Shown here in pieces: positions 18,345-26,798 of a stretch of 64,000 nucleotides of DNA. Source of the stretch: Candidatus Cloacimonadota bacterium (lineage in GTDB: Bacteria > Cloacimonadota > Cloacimonadia > Cloacimonadales > Cloacimonadaceae). Position numbers and translations under genes: made by a program. Position 1 is the stretch's first letter. Each line of letters starts with the position of its first letter. The notes beneath the pieces were generated by a model. That model ran no database searches. It saw only the letters and a program-made list of their open reading frames with translations, and was not told the origin of the DNA. The stretch covers positions 62,001 through 126,000 of the forward strand of contig JAKOXG010000006.1 in the NCBI GenBank assembly GCA_029781115.1. The letters are read 5' to 3'.

Positions 18345-18372
18345 TTGACGCATAACTCAATTTTAATATTCT
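18345..18372 (+). promoter_or_regulatory. predicted sigma-70-type promoter of the ndk operon
   Basis: TTGACG (18345-18350), a 16-bp spacer and TATTCT (18367-18372) lie 61 bp before the first start codon, in the divergent gap with uvrB. Sequence match only. Confidence 0.45.
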
Positions 18373-18433
18373 TGGGAACATTGACTCTGAACTACGGTTT
18401 TTTGTCCATAGAATAATACGCTGGGAGACATAA

Positions 18434-18757
18434 ATGAACAATCTGAATGAATTACAGATCAACTACGACAACCTGCTCAAGCTCGGCTATGCCGTTCTTG
18501 ACATCCGCTTCAAAGATTACGACTTCTGCCCCGATAGCTACAAATTGGTGATCGCCAGAGTGGATGTAGATCGGGACGAGTTTTACCAGGAAATGCTCAA
18601 GAAGTATACTTCGCACGAGTTTAAGGCCAACGAAGTGAGCGAAATCTGGACGGATATCCTTAAGCACAAAGTGAAGATGAGCTCCGTTCTCAATCGTGAC
18701 ATTGCCATCAAAGTAGCCGCTTTGGACTACATCGAAACTGTGTATACCCGCAAATGA
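18434..18757 (+). CDS. hypothetical protein, coupled to ndk
   Basis: A 107-residue soluble protein of unknown family. No signal peptide, membrane segment or cysteine motif is present (one Cys). It is rich in charged residues and predicted mixed alpha/beta. Its stop overlaps the ndk ATG (ATGA), so the two are translationally coupled. GGGAGA precedes the ATG by 6 bases. Coding bias resembles its neighbours, so the gene is real. A structural role or a link to nucleotide metabolism is only guilt by association. Confidence 0.75.
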   Translation: MNNLNELQINYDNLLKLGYAVLDIRFKDYDFCPDSYKLVIARVDVDRDEFYQEMLKKYTSHEFKANEVSEIWTDILKHKVKMSSVLNRDIAIKVAALDYIETVYTRK

Positions 18758-19164
18758 TAGAACAATCCCTCCTGCTGATCAAACCCGACGCCGTGAAGAA
18801 AAACCACGTGGGACACATCATTACCATCACGGAGGAACATGGCTTTACCCTCAAGTATATGAAGGTGCTGCAGTTTGACCGTGAAAGCGCAGCGGAGTTT
18901 TATATGATGCATGAGGGCAAAGATTTCTACGAGAAGCTTCTGGACTTCATGTGTTCCGGCACCACGGTGGCTCTGCTCTTGGAGCGCATTGATGCGGTAG
19001 CCAAGCTGCGTGAGCTGGTGGGAGATGCAGACCCCGCCAAGAGAAAGCCGGATACCATCCGCGCCATGTTTGCCGATGGCGTCACCGAAAACGCCGTGCA
19101 TGCCTCGGATTCTCCTCTCTCTGCCAAGCGGGAGATAGGCCTGATCTTCAAAGGCGGATACTGA
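18754..19164 (+). CDS. ndk: nucleoside diphosphate kinase
   Basis: A 136-residue enzyme that transfers the gamma-phosphate from ATP to nucleoside diphosphates through a phosphohistidine. The N-terminal LLLIKPDAVKK is diagnostic, the catalytic histidine is about H116 in ENAVHASDS, and RxxFADG plus the terminal glycine-rich end are kept. It is the second gene of a two-gene operon and is followed by a strong terminator. Confidence 0.96.
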   Translation: MIEQSLLLIKPDAVKKNHVGHIITITEEHGFTLKYMKVLQFDRESAAEFYMMHEGKDFYEKLLDFMCSGTTVALLLERIDAVAKLRELVGDADPAKRKPDTIRAMFADGVTENAVHASDSPLSAKREIGLIFKGGY

Positions 19165-19192
19165 GTTTAGATAATTTTAGGACTCGACGTAA

Positions 19193-19234
19193 AAAGCCCC
19201 CGGATTTCTCCTTTTGTCCGGGGGCTTTGCTTTA
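19193..19234. terminator. bidirectional terminator between ndk and hppA
   Basis: A 12-bp perfect stem AAAGCCCCCGGA/TCCGGGGGCTTT with a 12-nt loop has A-rich sequence on the left and T-rich on the right, so it can serve the convergent ndk and hppA transcripts. Confidence 0.88.
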
Positions 19235-19246
19235 TAGTTATCTTGT

Positions 19247-21676
19247 TTAATTCTTTGTTTCCCTGTTAGTTGCGTCCTCACTCACAGCTTCATCCGCCTT
19301 GATCTCTTTGTATTCCACTTTCTCTTCTTCTTCAGGAGCCTTAACGTCAGATCTGATCACTCTTTGCTGCGCTTGGGGATGATCCGTCGGCAGGGTCATG
19401 AGCGTGTTGTGGGCTTCCACGTTGGGCTTCAAGCTCGAGCCCGGAGCGGGCAGGGTCTCAATCCTGAGTGAGAAGGTCACGATCAAGCCTGCAAACACGA
19501 TGGACACCATGCTCATCAGCTTGATCAGGATGTTGATGCAGGGGCCGGCGGTATCTTTGAAGGGGTCTCCCACCGTGTCTCCCACGATAGTCGCCTTGTG
19601 TGCAATCGAGTTTTTGCCGCCATATTTACCTGTTTCTATATACTTCTTGGCATTATCCCAAGCTCCACCGGCGTTATTGAGCATGACAGCCAAAACGAAG
19701 CCGGCTGCCAAAGCGCCGGAAAGAACTCCCAGCACACCCGCCACACCCAAGGTCATGCCCACGATCACAGGTGCGGAAATGCCGATGATAGCCGGTAATA
19801 CCATCTCCCTTTGGGCGGCTTTGGTGGAGATTCTCACGCAGGAATTGTAGTCCGGATTGACGCTGCCGTCCAAAATACCGGGGATGGTGGTGAATTGACG
19901 GCGCACCTCCTCCACCATCTTGCCGGCGGCACGCCCCACAGCCTTGATGGTGAGCGATGAGAAGAGGAAGGGCACCATGGCGCCCACGAACACTCCCATC
20001 AGGTATTTGGGGTTGAGCGCACTGATCTGATAGTAATTGATAAAGTCTTGGATGGAGGCGTGTTTGATGTTGATCGCCTCATAGTATCCGGGGCTGTAAT
20101 TGACCTTCAGGAAGACGGCTTGATTGAGCTTGTCACCCAGGAGAATGAGCCCGGCACGCACTTCTTCCAGATAGGCAGCCAGAAGCGCCATCGCGGTGAG
20201 CGCTGCACTGCCGATCGCAAAGCCCTTTCCGGTGGCGGCGGTGGTATTGCCCACGCTGTCCAGGCTATCGGTGAGCTCACGCACATATTCCGGCATGTAG
20301 GACATCTGAGCATTGCCACCGGCGTTATCTGCAATAGGCCCAAAGGCATCCATCGCCAGAGTTACACCCAAGGTAGCCAGCATACCCACGGCTCCAAATC
20401 CTATGCCATAGAGCCCCATCTCCATCGAAGAGAAGCCATGACTGAAGATAAAGGCCAAGATGATGCCTACCACCACCGTGAGCACGGGAGCAGCGGTGGA
20501 GCGCATTCCCACGGCTATGCCTTCCAAAATCACCGTAGCGGGGCCAAACTTGCCCTGCTCGGATATAGCCCGCGTAGGTTTGTAACTATGTGAGGTATCC
20601 AGCTCGGTAAACCAACCAATCAACACACCAATAGCCAAACCGATAACAATACTGATGAAAACGCCAAAATAATACTGTGGCGGCAGCAGCAATCTGGTGA
20701 TGAAGAAAGCCGCAACAGCTATGGTGGCAGAGGTGAAGTAAACGCTTTTGTTGAGGGCAAACATCAGCTCTTTGGTATCTGCCTTTTCATGGGTGCGCAC
20801 CATGTAGATGCCGATAATGGAAAGCAAAGCACCAATGCCGGCCAAAATCATGGGTGCTACCACAAAGTTGACCCTGTAGCTGGCAAATTTGGGGCCCAAC
20901 ATGGATACCGCACTCATACCCAATGCCGCTGTAGCCAGAATGCTGCCCGCATAACTTTCATAGAGGTCAGCGCCCATTCCGGCGACATCTCCCACGTTGT
21001 CACCCACGTTATCTGCGATGGTGGCGGGGTTACGGGCATCATCTTCAGGGATACCGGCTTCCACCTTGCCCACCAGGTCGGCTCCAACGTCTGCCGCTTT
21101 GGTAAAGATTCCACCACCCAAGCGGGCGAAGAGCGCCTGCGTAGATGCGCCCATCCCAAAGGAAAGCATGATCACGGTGATCTGTTCCAGCGGAGTTCCC
21201 AAACGGTTCAGGATAAAGAACCAAGCGGATATATCTATCAAAGCGAGACCAATCACGGTAAGACCGGTCACGCTGCCAGCCCTAAAGGCTACCTTGAGCC
21301 CTTTGTTCAGACTCTTGGAACAAGCCTGTGCAGTGCGATTGGAGGCCAAAGTGGCGATATTCATGCCGATAAAACCGGCAAGGCCACTAAAGAAGCCACC
21401 GGTCAAAAAAGCCCAAGGCACCAAAGGATGCAACACCTTCATTCCCAAGGCCATTATTTGAAAGATGATGAAGGCTACGATGAAGAAAATCGTCACACCT
21501 TTATATTGCTGTTTCAGGTAGGTAAATGCACCCTCCCGCACAAAGCCGGCGATCTCAACCATGCGGGGTGTGCCTGGATCTTGCGCTTTGACCTGGTAGA
21601 AAAATACCGCCGCAAAAGCCAAAGCCATAGTAGCTCCCAAGGGAGCGAGATACCAAAGAATCGGGATAACTTCCAT
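19247..21676 (-). CDS. hppA: membrane-bound ion-translocating pyrophosphatase, K+-dependent type
   Basis: An 809-residue integral membrane pump that couples PPi hydrolysis to H+ or Na+ export, with about 15-16 hydrophobic segments. The substrate motif DVGADLVGKVEAGIPEDD and the acidic NVGDNVGDVAGMGADLYES are intact, as is the second DNAGGAWDNAKKYIE-type site. At the K+-dependence position the sequence reads GNTTAATGKG, with alanine where K+-independent enzymes have lysine. After the last membrane segment comes an acidic tail of about 65 residues that is not typical. ATG 21676 was chosen over TTG 21679 because GAGG sits 6 bases upstream. The transported ion cannot be settled here. Confidence 0.93.
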   Translation of the reverse strand: MEVIPILWYLAPLGATMALAFAAVFFYQVKAQDPGTPRMVEIAGFVREGAFTYLKQQYKGVTIFFIVAFIIFQIMALGMKVLHPLVPWAFLTGGFFSGLAGFIGMNIATLASNRTAQACSKSLNKGLKVAFRAGSVTGLTVIGLALIDISAWFFILNRLGTPLEQITVIMLSFGMGASTQALFARLGGGIFTKAADVGADLVGKVEAGIPEDDARNPATIADNVGDNVGDVAGMGADLYESYAGSILATAALGMSAVSMLGPKFASYRVNFVVAPMILAGIGALLSIIGIYMVRTHEKADTKELMFALNKSVYFTSATIAVAAFFITRLLLPPQYYFGVFISIVIGLAIGVLIGWFTELDTSHSYKPTRAISEQGKFGPATVILEGIAVGMRSTAAPVLTVVVGIILAFIFSHGFSSMEMGLYGIGFGAVGMLATLGVTLAMDAFGPIADNAGGNAQMSYMPEYVRELTDSLDSVGNTTAATGKGFAIGSAALTAMALLAAYLEEVRAGLILLGDKLNQAVFLKVNYSPGYYEAINIKHASIQDFINYYQISALNPKYLMGVFVGAMVPFLFSSLTIKAVGRAAGKMVEEVRRQFTTIPGILDGSVNPDYNSCVRISTKAAQREMVLPAIIGISAPVIVGMTLGVAGVLGVLSGALAAGFVLAVMLNNAGGAWDNAKKYIETGKYGGKNSIAHKATIVGDTVGDPFKDTAGPCINILIKLMSMVSIVFAGLIVTFSLRIETLPAPGSSLKPNVEAHNTLMTLPTDHPQAQQRVIRSDVKAPEEEEKVEYKEIKADEAVSEDATNRETKN

Positions 21677-21799
21677 CAATAAACCTCGACAATAAATCTA
21701 AGAATTAAAACACACTTGGGCTATACCCACGTGATCTCGCAACTCTCTATATGTGGCTCAGATTGTCAATGAAAATCTTTGAACTACCTCGTTGTGAGC

Positions 21800-22363
21800 C
21801 TATTTTTCAACACTTTGCCGAATCGCCTTCAGCTCTTCCAAGATGGATTTGAGCACCTCGGCAGATTCAGGTTTTTCCCCAGTAGCAGCCACTGGAGCAC
21901 CTTCAGACTTTCTGATATAGTCCATGATCTCTGTCTTGAGCTCTTCCGGATCAGTAATGCCACGCATAACCAACTCCGCATGAGTATTTTCGCCGCCACT
22001 CAAACCGGCGGTCTGGATATGAACCTCGCTGATGCCAAAAGCACGTTCCACCGGCCCCTGCGTGATGTCGATATTGGTAATCTTACCATAGGGAACTGTG
22101 GTGCGTCGCTTCCAAAACACACCTTTTTGCAGGAGAACGGCGTCGGAATCCAGGCTATAAATCAATTGGCGACACATAGCCACAATGTAAGCATCAATAA
22201 TGATGACAAGTGCAAGCCAAATGAAAATAGCCGGTATAGAAACAACCGGATAAAAGAATATCGTTGCTATGATGGGAATCAACAGGATGATGAAGACCAC
22301 CAGGTTGATCCTGCGGAGCATAGTGCGCATCTGGGATGCAGGCTTGAGTTCTTTTGCTTTCAT
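21800..22363 (-). CDS. bacterial PH-domain (YdbS-like) membrane protein
   Basis: A 187-residue protein with two N-terminal membrane segments (about 22-42 and 44-62) followed by a bPH2/DUF304 domain. The IYSLDSDAVLLQKGVFWKRRTTVPYGKI stretch (about 68-95) is typical of the YdbS family. The C-terminus is a charged helix with a predicted coiled coil. It is probably an inner-membrane protein with the PH domain in the cytoplasm. AAGGAGG precedes the ATG. It stands alone, with repeat copy B upstream. Function is unknown. Confidence 0.78.
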   Translation of the reverse strand: MKAKELKPASQMRTMLRRINLVVFIILLIPIIATIFFYPVVSIPAIFIWLALVIIIDAYIVAMCRQLIYSLDSDAVLLQKGVFWKRRTTVPYGKITNIDITQGPVERAFGISEVHIQTAGLSGGENTHAELVMRGITDPEELKTEIMDYIRKSEGAPVAATGEKPESAEVLKSILEELKAIRQSVEK

Positions 22364-22542
22364 ACTAACCTCCTTGGTTATTCTGTTTCTAACTGCAGAA
22401 TTGTCGCTTTATCTTTTTTGTCAAGCAATTATTTCTTAAATATCGAGCACTTCAGCATCCGGATACCCCAAAAGCGCATCAGCATATAGATCCATGCGGT
22501 GCAGATATGATTTTGGCCATAGCTTCGCCACTCACCTCCTGC

Positions 22543-22637
22543 TTACTCATCCGCCCGGTGATGCCGTGGAGATACTCGGGTTTTTCCCGGGAGGCTCCGA
22601 GTAATCACCGGGAGGCTAAGCAAGGAAGAGGCGGGGA
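22543..22637 (+). repeat. dispersed structured repeat, copy B (5' domain only)
   Basis: The first 95 bp of the element, TTACTCATCCGCCCGG through AGAGGCGGGGA, are present and well conserved. The 3' hairpin domain is missing; unrelated sequence begins at GGCACAGC. It lies upstream of the PH-domain gene, inside a 425-bp gap that otherwise contains the hairpin at 22671 and the lemA terminator. Confidence 0.8.
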
Positions 22638-22670
22638 GGCACAGCTGGATATTCGGGCCCTTCGGGCAGT

Positions 22671-22715
22671 CAACCTTCAGGCAGAAAACACTTTTCCCTC
22701 ACGCCTGAAAGGTTG
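22671..22715. other. inverted repeat of unknown role
   Basis: CAACCTTCAGGC (22671-22682) pairs with GCCTGAAAGGTTG (22703-22715) with one bulged A. It follows repeat copy B and a small GCCC-TTC-GGGC hairpin. No T run follows, so it is not a clear terminator. Confidence 0.45.
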
Positions 22716-22730
22716 CCGCATTCTTGGGGA

Positions 22731-22763
22731 ATAAAAAAGGTCACCTTATATCCGGGTGACCTT
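22731..22763 (-). terminator. rho-independent terminator after lemA
   Basis: On the minus strand a 9-bp stem (AAGGTCACC/GGTGACCTT, nine-base loop) is followed by TTTTTTATT. It lies 26 bp past the lemA stop and closes the cmk-ispH/rpsA/PAP2/lemA unit. Confidence 0.85.
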
Positions 22764-22788
22764 CTTTGTTTCTAAATAGTTTCAGGCT

Positions 22789-23385
22789 TTAGTCAAATTG
22801 AACCTTGGGTGCAGTTTGGGCATCCTCAGCAGCTTGGAAGAAGGCCATTGGCTTCATGCCAAACATGTTGGCCAGGATGTTGTTTGGGAAAACCACAATG
22901 TAGGCATTGAAACTTTTCACGCTGTCGTTGAAGCGACCTCTCTCGGTTGCCACGCGGTTTTCGGTGCCTTCCAGCTGAGCTTGGAGCTCGAGGAAGTTTT
23001 GGTTTGCCTTCAGTTCCGGATAGCGCTCCACCACCACCATTAGCCTGCTCAATGCGGAGCTGAGGCCGTCCTGGGCTTGTTGGAACTTGGCGAAAGCTTC
23101 TGGATCTGTCAGGGTTTCCGGGGTTACTTTCATCTGTCCCACCTTGGCACGAGCTTCGACCACGTCTGTGAGAGTGCTCTTCTCAAAGTTGGCGGCTCCC
23201 TGCACGGTGGCAACGAGGTTGGGGATGAGGTCAAAGCGGCGTTGATATTGGTTTTCAACTTCAGCCCATGCTTTACCCACTTCATTCTTGTTGATTTGCA
23301 TTTTGTTGTAGCGGCCAATGACTGCAGCTATCAGTATGACGATGATTAGAACAATCACCAGCAGGATTGAATATCCTTTTTTCAT
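22789..23385 (-). CDS. lemA: LemA family protein
   Basis: A 198-residue protein with one N-terminal membrane anchor (ILLVIVLIIVILIAAVIG) and a long helical domain. The family signature is present: W-AEVENQYQRRFDLIPNLV, then YPELKANQNFLELQAQLEGTENRV and YNxxxxxFPNN-like FNAYIVVFPNNI. The function of LemA proteins is unsettled; many sit beside PH-domain or TPM proteins, and here a PAP2 phosphatase lies 24 bp upstream and a PH-domain gene about 430 bp downstream on the same strand. AGGAGT precedes the ATG. Confidence 0.93.
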   Translation of the reverse strand: MKKGYSILLVIVLIIVILIAAVIGRYNKMQINKNEVGKAWAEVENQYQRRFDLIPNLVATVQGAANFEKSTLTDVVEARAKVGQMKVTPETLTDPEAFAKFQQAQDGLSSALSRLMVVVERYPELKANQNFLELQAQLEGTENRVATERGRFNDSVKSFNAYIVVFPNNILANMFGMKPMAFFQAAEDAQTAPKVQFD

Positions 23386-23409
23386 TGTTGTGTAACTCCT
23401 TAAACGTTA

Positions 23410-24174
23410 TTATGAAGAGGACGTCGGGTTGTCATCTTGTTTGATTGTCGTAGATAATATAAGCGGTTCTTTGTGCAAGCCCATAGAATAATAGAGCAGA
23501 GCGGAAATAAACCACACTATGGCCAGCGACCAGAGCACATCAGTGAAGAAGTGACCGCCCTGCATGATGCGCACCAAGCCGATAACAGCTCCCCAGGCAA
23601 TGGCCAACAGCCCTATCCAGAATGACTTCCGCCACCCTTTGCGTCTGCTTAGAAAATGGAGCGTTAAGAAATAGAACCCCATGCTGGCATGACCACTGGG
23701 GAAGGAATTGCCGGGGCTACTCTTATCCATCTGCCAAGGGGCTTCATAGCGGTGTTTCCCTCCAAACTCCTGGATGCGGCGAGGTCTGGGTCTGCCCCAT
23801 TGCTGCTTGAGGGCTGTATTAACCACCAAACCGGGGCCGATGATCATCACCAACACCAAGTAAAGACACACCTTGCGCCTGCCTTTGAAGCGGGCATCAA
23901 AGAAAGAGCGGATAAACGCATACAGACCATAGATAGCTACGCCCAAGGCAGGCCAGGTGCCGTATTTGTAGATCAGTTCACAAAATAAGTTCTTGCCCCA
24001 CGGCCAGCCCAGCTCGCTGTGATACCACCTGGATGAGATGGATAAATCCAGTGCTTTGGCATCGACAAAGATGGTAAATAGAGCCAGCAAAGCGATGGGG
24101 ATAAGAAAGTCCAGCCAAATAGCCAAGTGACGGCTTGGATAAGCCGCCACTTGATATTCTTTATTTTCGGGCAT
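23410..24174 (-). CDS. PAP2-family membrane phosphatase
   Basis: A 254-residue protein with about six membrane segments. The three phosphatase motifs are KQQWGRPRP (motif 1), FPSGHAS (motif 2), and RIMQGGHFFTDV (motif 3, with the catalytic histidine). This arrangement fits lipid phosphatases such as undecaprenyl-pyrophosphate, phosphatidylglycerophosphate or LpxE-like lipid A phosphatases. The active site should face the periplasm. It begins 8 bp after the rpsA stop without a strong ribosome site, so it is probably translated by coupling. Substrate unknown. Confidence 0.85.
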   Translation of the reverse strand: MPENKEYQVAAYPSRHLAIWLDFLIPIALLALFTIFVDAKALDLSISSRWYHSELGWPWGKNLFCELIYKYGTWPALGVAIYGLYAFIRSFFDARFKGRRKVCLYLVLVMIIGPGLVVNTALKQQWGRPRPRRIQEFGGKHRYEAPWQMDKSSPGNSFPSGHASMGFYFLTLHFLSRRKGWRKSFWIGLLAIAWGAVIGLVRIMQGGHFFTDVLWSLAIVWFISALLYYSMGLHKEPLILSTTIKQDDNPTSSS

Positions 24175-24182
24175 ATTTGGAA

Positions 24183-26798
24183 TTATGCTTGGGGTTCCTC
24201 GTCAGGTGTGGGAACTTCGGCTTCGGGCTCCTCGGGAACCTCGGTCGCTTCTTCAGCAGCTTCAGCCGGTGTTTCCACAGGTTCAGCTTCGGGTGCAGCT
24301 TCCTCTACGGGAGCTTCCTCTGCTGGAGTCTCTTCAACTGGAGCCTCCTCGACGGGGGCTTCAACTTCAGGCTCCACAACTGCTTCGGTGACTTCCACGG
24401 GGGCTTCCTCTACGGGAGCCTCTTCTGCAGGTGCTTCCTCTGCAGGAGTTTCCTCTACGGGAGTCTCTTCTGCAGGTGCTTCCTCCACAGGAGTTTCCTC
24501 AACCGGGGCTTCCTCAGCTGTAGTCTCTTCAACGGGAACTTCCTCGACGGGGGCTTCAACTTCTGGTTCCACAGCTGCTTCGGTGACTTCCACAGGAGTT
24601 TCTTCCACTGGGACTTCAGCTACGGGTGTTTCCACCACGGGAGCTTCGGTTTCAGGATCAGTGGGCTCTTCCGTAACCGCTTCAGCAGCCATTTCTGCAG
24701 CTTTCTGTTCTTCTTCGAGTCTCTTGGCCTCTTCCTTCTTTTTCTTCATCTGCTCGCGGCGTTGTTTGGCACGCTGAGCTCTTTCCTGTTTCTTCTTCTG
24801 AGCTTTGGCGAGCTTTTCACGCATAATCGCCTCATGGATAGCCACATACTCCTCATGGAGTTTGGGATCCCTGGAGAAGAAGAAGGCTTTTGCGCTCAGG
24901 ATCAATCTGCGGTTTTCGGAATCCAGCTCGATCACCTTCAAGGGGATTCTTTCCCCTTCCACAAAGGCGTCTTCACAGTTTTCCAGCTTGGGTATAGCCA
25001 GGTGAGAGATAGGCACAAAGCCTTCTATCACTTCCTTTTCGGTCTCCACATCCACCAGCACTCCCTTGGGGATAAGCTTGGTGATTTTGCCCAAAACTTC
25101 GGTGTTTACGGGCAGGATTTCAGGCAGGTCTTGCCAAGGATCCGGGTTAAGCTGTTTGACCCCTAAGGCAATGCGGTGTAAAGCTCTGTCGATGGAAAGG
25201 ATAACAGCTTCCACCTCTTGATCTTTGCTATACACTTCACGCGGGTGATAGACGCGCTTGGTCCAGCTGATGTCAGAGATGTGGATGAGCCCGTCGATTC
25301 CGTCTTCGATTTCCACAAATGCGCCAAAAGCGGTGATGCTCTTAATCTTACGGTTGAGGACGGTTCCGATGGGATAGCGGTCTTCGATCGTGAGCCAGGG
25401 GTTGGGATCCATCTGTTTCATTCCCAGAGAGATGCGCTGATTTTCCGTATCCAGCTCCAGCACGATGGCGTCGATCACATCGCCCACTTTGACAAACTTG
25501 CGTGCGTCGGAGATCTTTCTCGTCCAAGACATCTCAGAAATATGCACCAGTCCTTCCACACCGGGCTCCAGCTCTACAAATGCACCAAAGGATCTGACGC
25601 TCGTCACTCTGCCGGTGATGCGTGTGCCTTCGGGGAATTTGACTTCGATGGTCTCCCATGGATGAGGAACCAACTGCTTGAGTCCCAGTGAGATCCTTTC
25701 GTTTTCAGGCTCGAAGTTGATCACTTTGACCTTCAGCTTATCGCCGATGCCAAGCATCTCGGAGGGGTGATTGACCTTGCCCCAGCTCATATCGGTGATG
25801 TGCAGGAGTCCGTCGATACCGCCCAAGTCTACAAAAGCGCCATAGTTGGTGATGTTTTTCACTTCACCATCCAGCTCGGCGCCCACTTCGATGGTTGCCA
25901 ACAGTTCTTTTCTTTTCTCTTGTTCTTCGGCTTCCAAGACCAGTTTACGGGAAACGATGATGTTTTTATGGTTGTCATCCAAGCTTAACACTTTGAAGCC
26001 CAGCTCTTTGCCGATGTATTGGTCGATGTTTGGAATGGGGCGGATGGAGATATGTGAGCCAGGTAAGAAGGCTTCGATCCCAATCACTTCCACGATCATT
26101 CCACCTTTCACACGGCGGCGCACCACTCCTGGCAGAGCAGTGCCTTCATCGTAAGCTTTTTTGATCTTCTCAATGTTTTTGATAAAGTCGGCTTTCTTTT
26201 TGGAAAGCTCCAGTCTGCCCTCTCCATCATCCACGCGCTCAATGAATACCTTGATGGTAGAGCCAACTTCAGGGACTCCACCATAGCTAAATTCGCTGAT
26301 AGGTATCACGCCGTCGGATTTGTAACCAATGGCCACCACGACGTCTTTATCCGTCACATCAACTACAGTCCCATCAATGATCTCGCCTCTCTCAAGGCTT
26401 ACGGTGTATTTGTCATACATGTTGATCATTGCCTGACGGTCCATTTCTTCTTGGGTCACAGCAGCCTTAGGTTTTTCAAGCTCTGCTTCCTCGCCTTCTT
26501 GCGCCGGTGTTTCCACGGGCTCTGGCTCGGGTGTAACTTCCTCTGCTGCGGGAGCTTCTGGTTCAGGGGTTTCTGCCACAGGAGCATCTTCCACAGTAGC
26601 CTCAGCTTCAGGGCTTGGTTCAGGAGTTTGAGCTTCTTGCTCCGGCTCCTGAGGTTCTAATTCTGTTGGGGTTATGGTGCTAACTTCCTGTTCGGGTGCA
26701 CCGTCTTCGGGTTTGCTCTTCGACGTTATGTCTTCACCGACCTTTTCTTGGTTTTCATCCAGATCGACGTTGACGTTGTTTTGATCATGATCTAACAT
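24183..26798 (-). CDS. rpsA: ribosomal protein S1 with acidic Glu/Pro-rich extensions
   Basis: An 871-residue protein with six S1 RNA-binding domains, at about 131-200, 218-285, 302-370, 388-456, 475-545 and 560-632. Each has a typical GxxxxGxVxxxxxxGAFVxL(E/G)GxxGLxHISxMSW pattern or a diverged form. S1 helps mRNA bind the 30S subunit. Unusually, an acidic Glu/Pro leader of about 115 residues precedes the domains. After them come a Lys/Arg/Glu-rich linker (about 655-700) and about 165 residues of VEE(A/T)P-type repeats. The start has an excellent AAGGAGGA site. It overlaps the end of cmk-ispH by 7 bp, a neighbourhood also seen in other bacteria. The tail is low complexity and may vary between strains. 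Confidence 0.9.
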   Translation of the reverse strand: MLDHDQNNVNVDLDENQEKVGEDITSKSKPEDGAPEQEVSTITPTELEPQEPEQEAQTPEPSPEAEATVEDAPVAETPEPEAPAAEEVTPEPEPVETPAQEGEEAELEKPKAAVTQEEMDRQAMINMYDKYTVSLERGEIIDGTVVDVTDKDVVVAIGYKSDGVIPISEFSYGGVPEVGSTIKVFIERVDDGEGRLELSKKKADFIKNIEKIKKAYDEGTALPGVVRRRVKGGMIVEVIGIEAFLPGSHISIRPIPNIDQYIGKELGFKVLSLDDNHKNIIVSRKLVLEAEEQEKRKELLATIEVGAELDGEVKNITNYGAFVDLGGIDGLLHITDMSWGKVNHPSEMLGIGDKLKVKVINFEPENERISLGLKQLVPHPWETIEVKFPEGTRITGRVTSVRSFGAFVELEPGVEGLVHISEMSWTRKISDARKFVKVGDVIDAIVLELDTENQRISLGMKQMDPNPWLTIEDRYPIGTVLNRKIKSITAFGAFVEIEDGIDGLIHISDISWTKRVYHPREVYSKDQEVEAVILSIDRALHRIALGVKQLNPDPWQDLPEILPVNTEVLGKITKLIPKGVLVDVETEKEVIEGFVPISHLAIPKLENCEDAFVEGERIPLKVIELDSENRRLILSAKAFFFSRDPKLHEEYVAIHEAIMREKLAKAQKKKQERAQRAKQRREQMKKKKEEAKRLEEEQKAAEMAAEAVTEEPTDPETEAPVVETPVAEVPVEETPVEVTEAAVEPEVEAPVEEVPVEETTAEEAPVEETPVEEAPAEETPVEETPAEEAPAEEAPVEEAPVEVTEAVVEPEVEAPVEEAPVEETPAEEAPVEEAAPEAEPVETPAEAAEEATEVPEEPEAEVPTPDEEPQA

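Noticed and set aside
20048-21682. Several plus-strand frames opposite the pyrophosphatase
   Set aside because: No recognisable domains or ribosome sites; the opposite strand encodes an intact membrane pyrophosphatase.
24127-25166. Long plus-strand open frames opposite rpsA, one with Thr-Gly-Ala-Ser-Ser repeats
   Set aside because: They are the antisense reading of the Glu/Pro repeat DNA of rpsA, have no ribosome site, and the rpsA frame has clear S1 domains.
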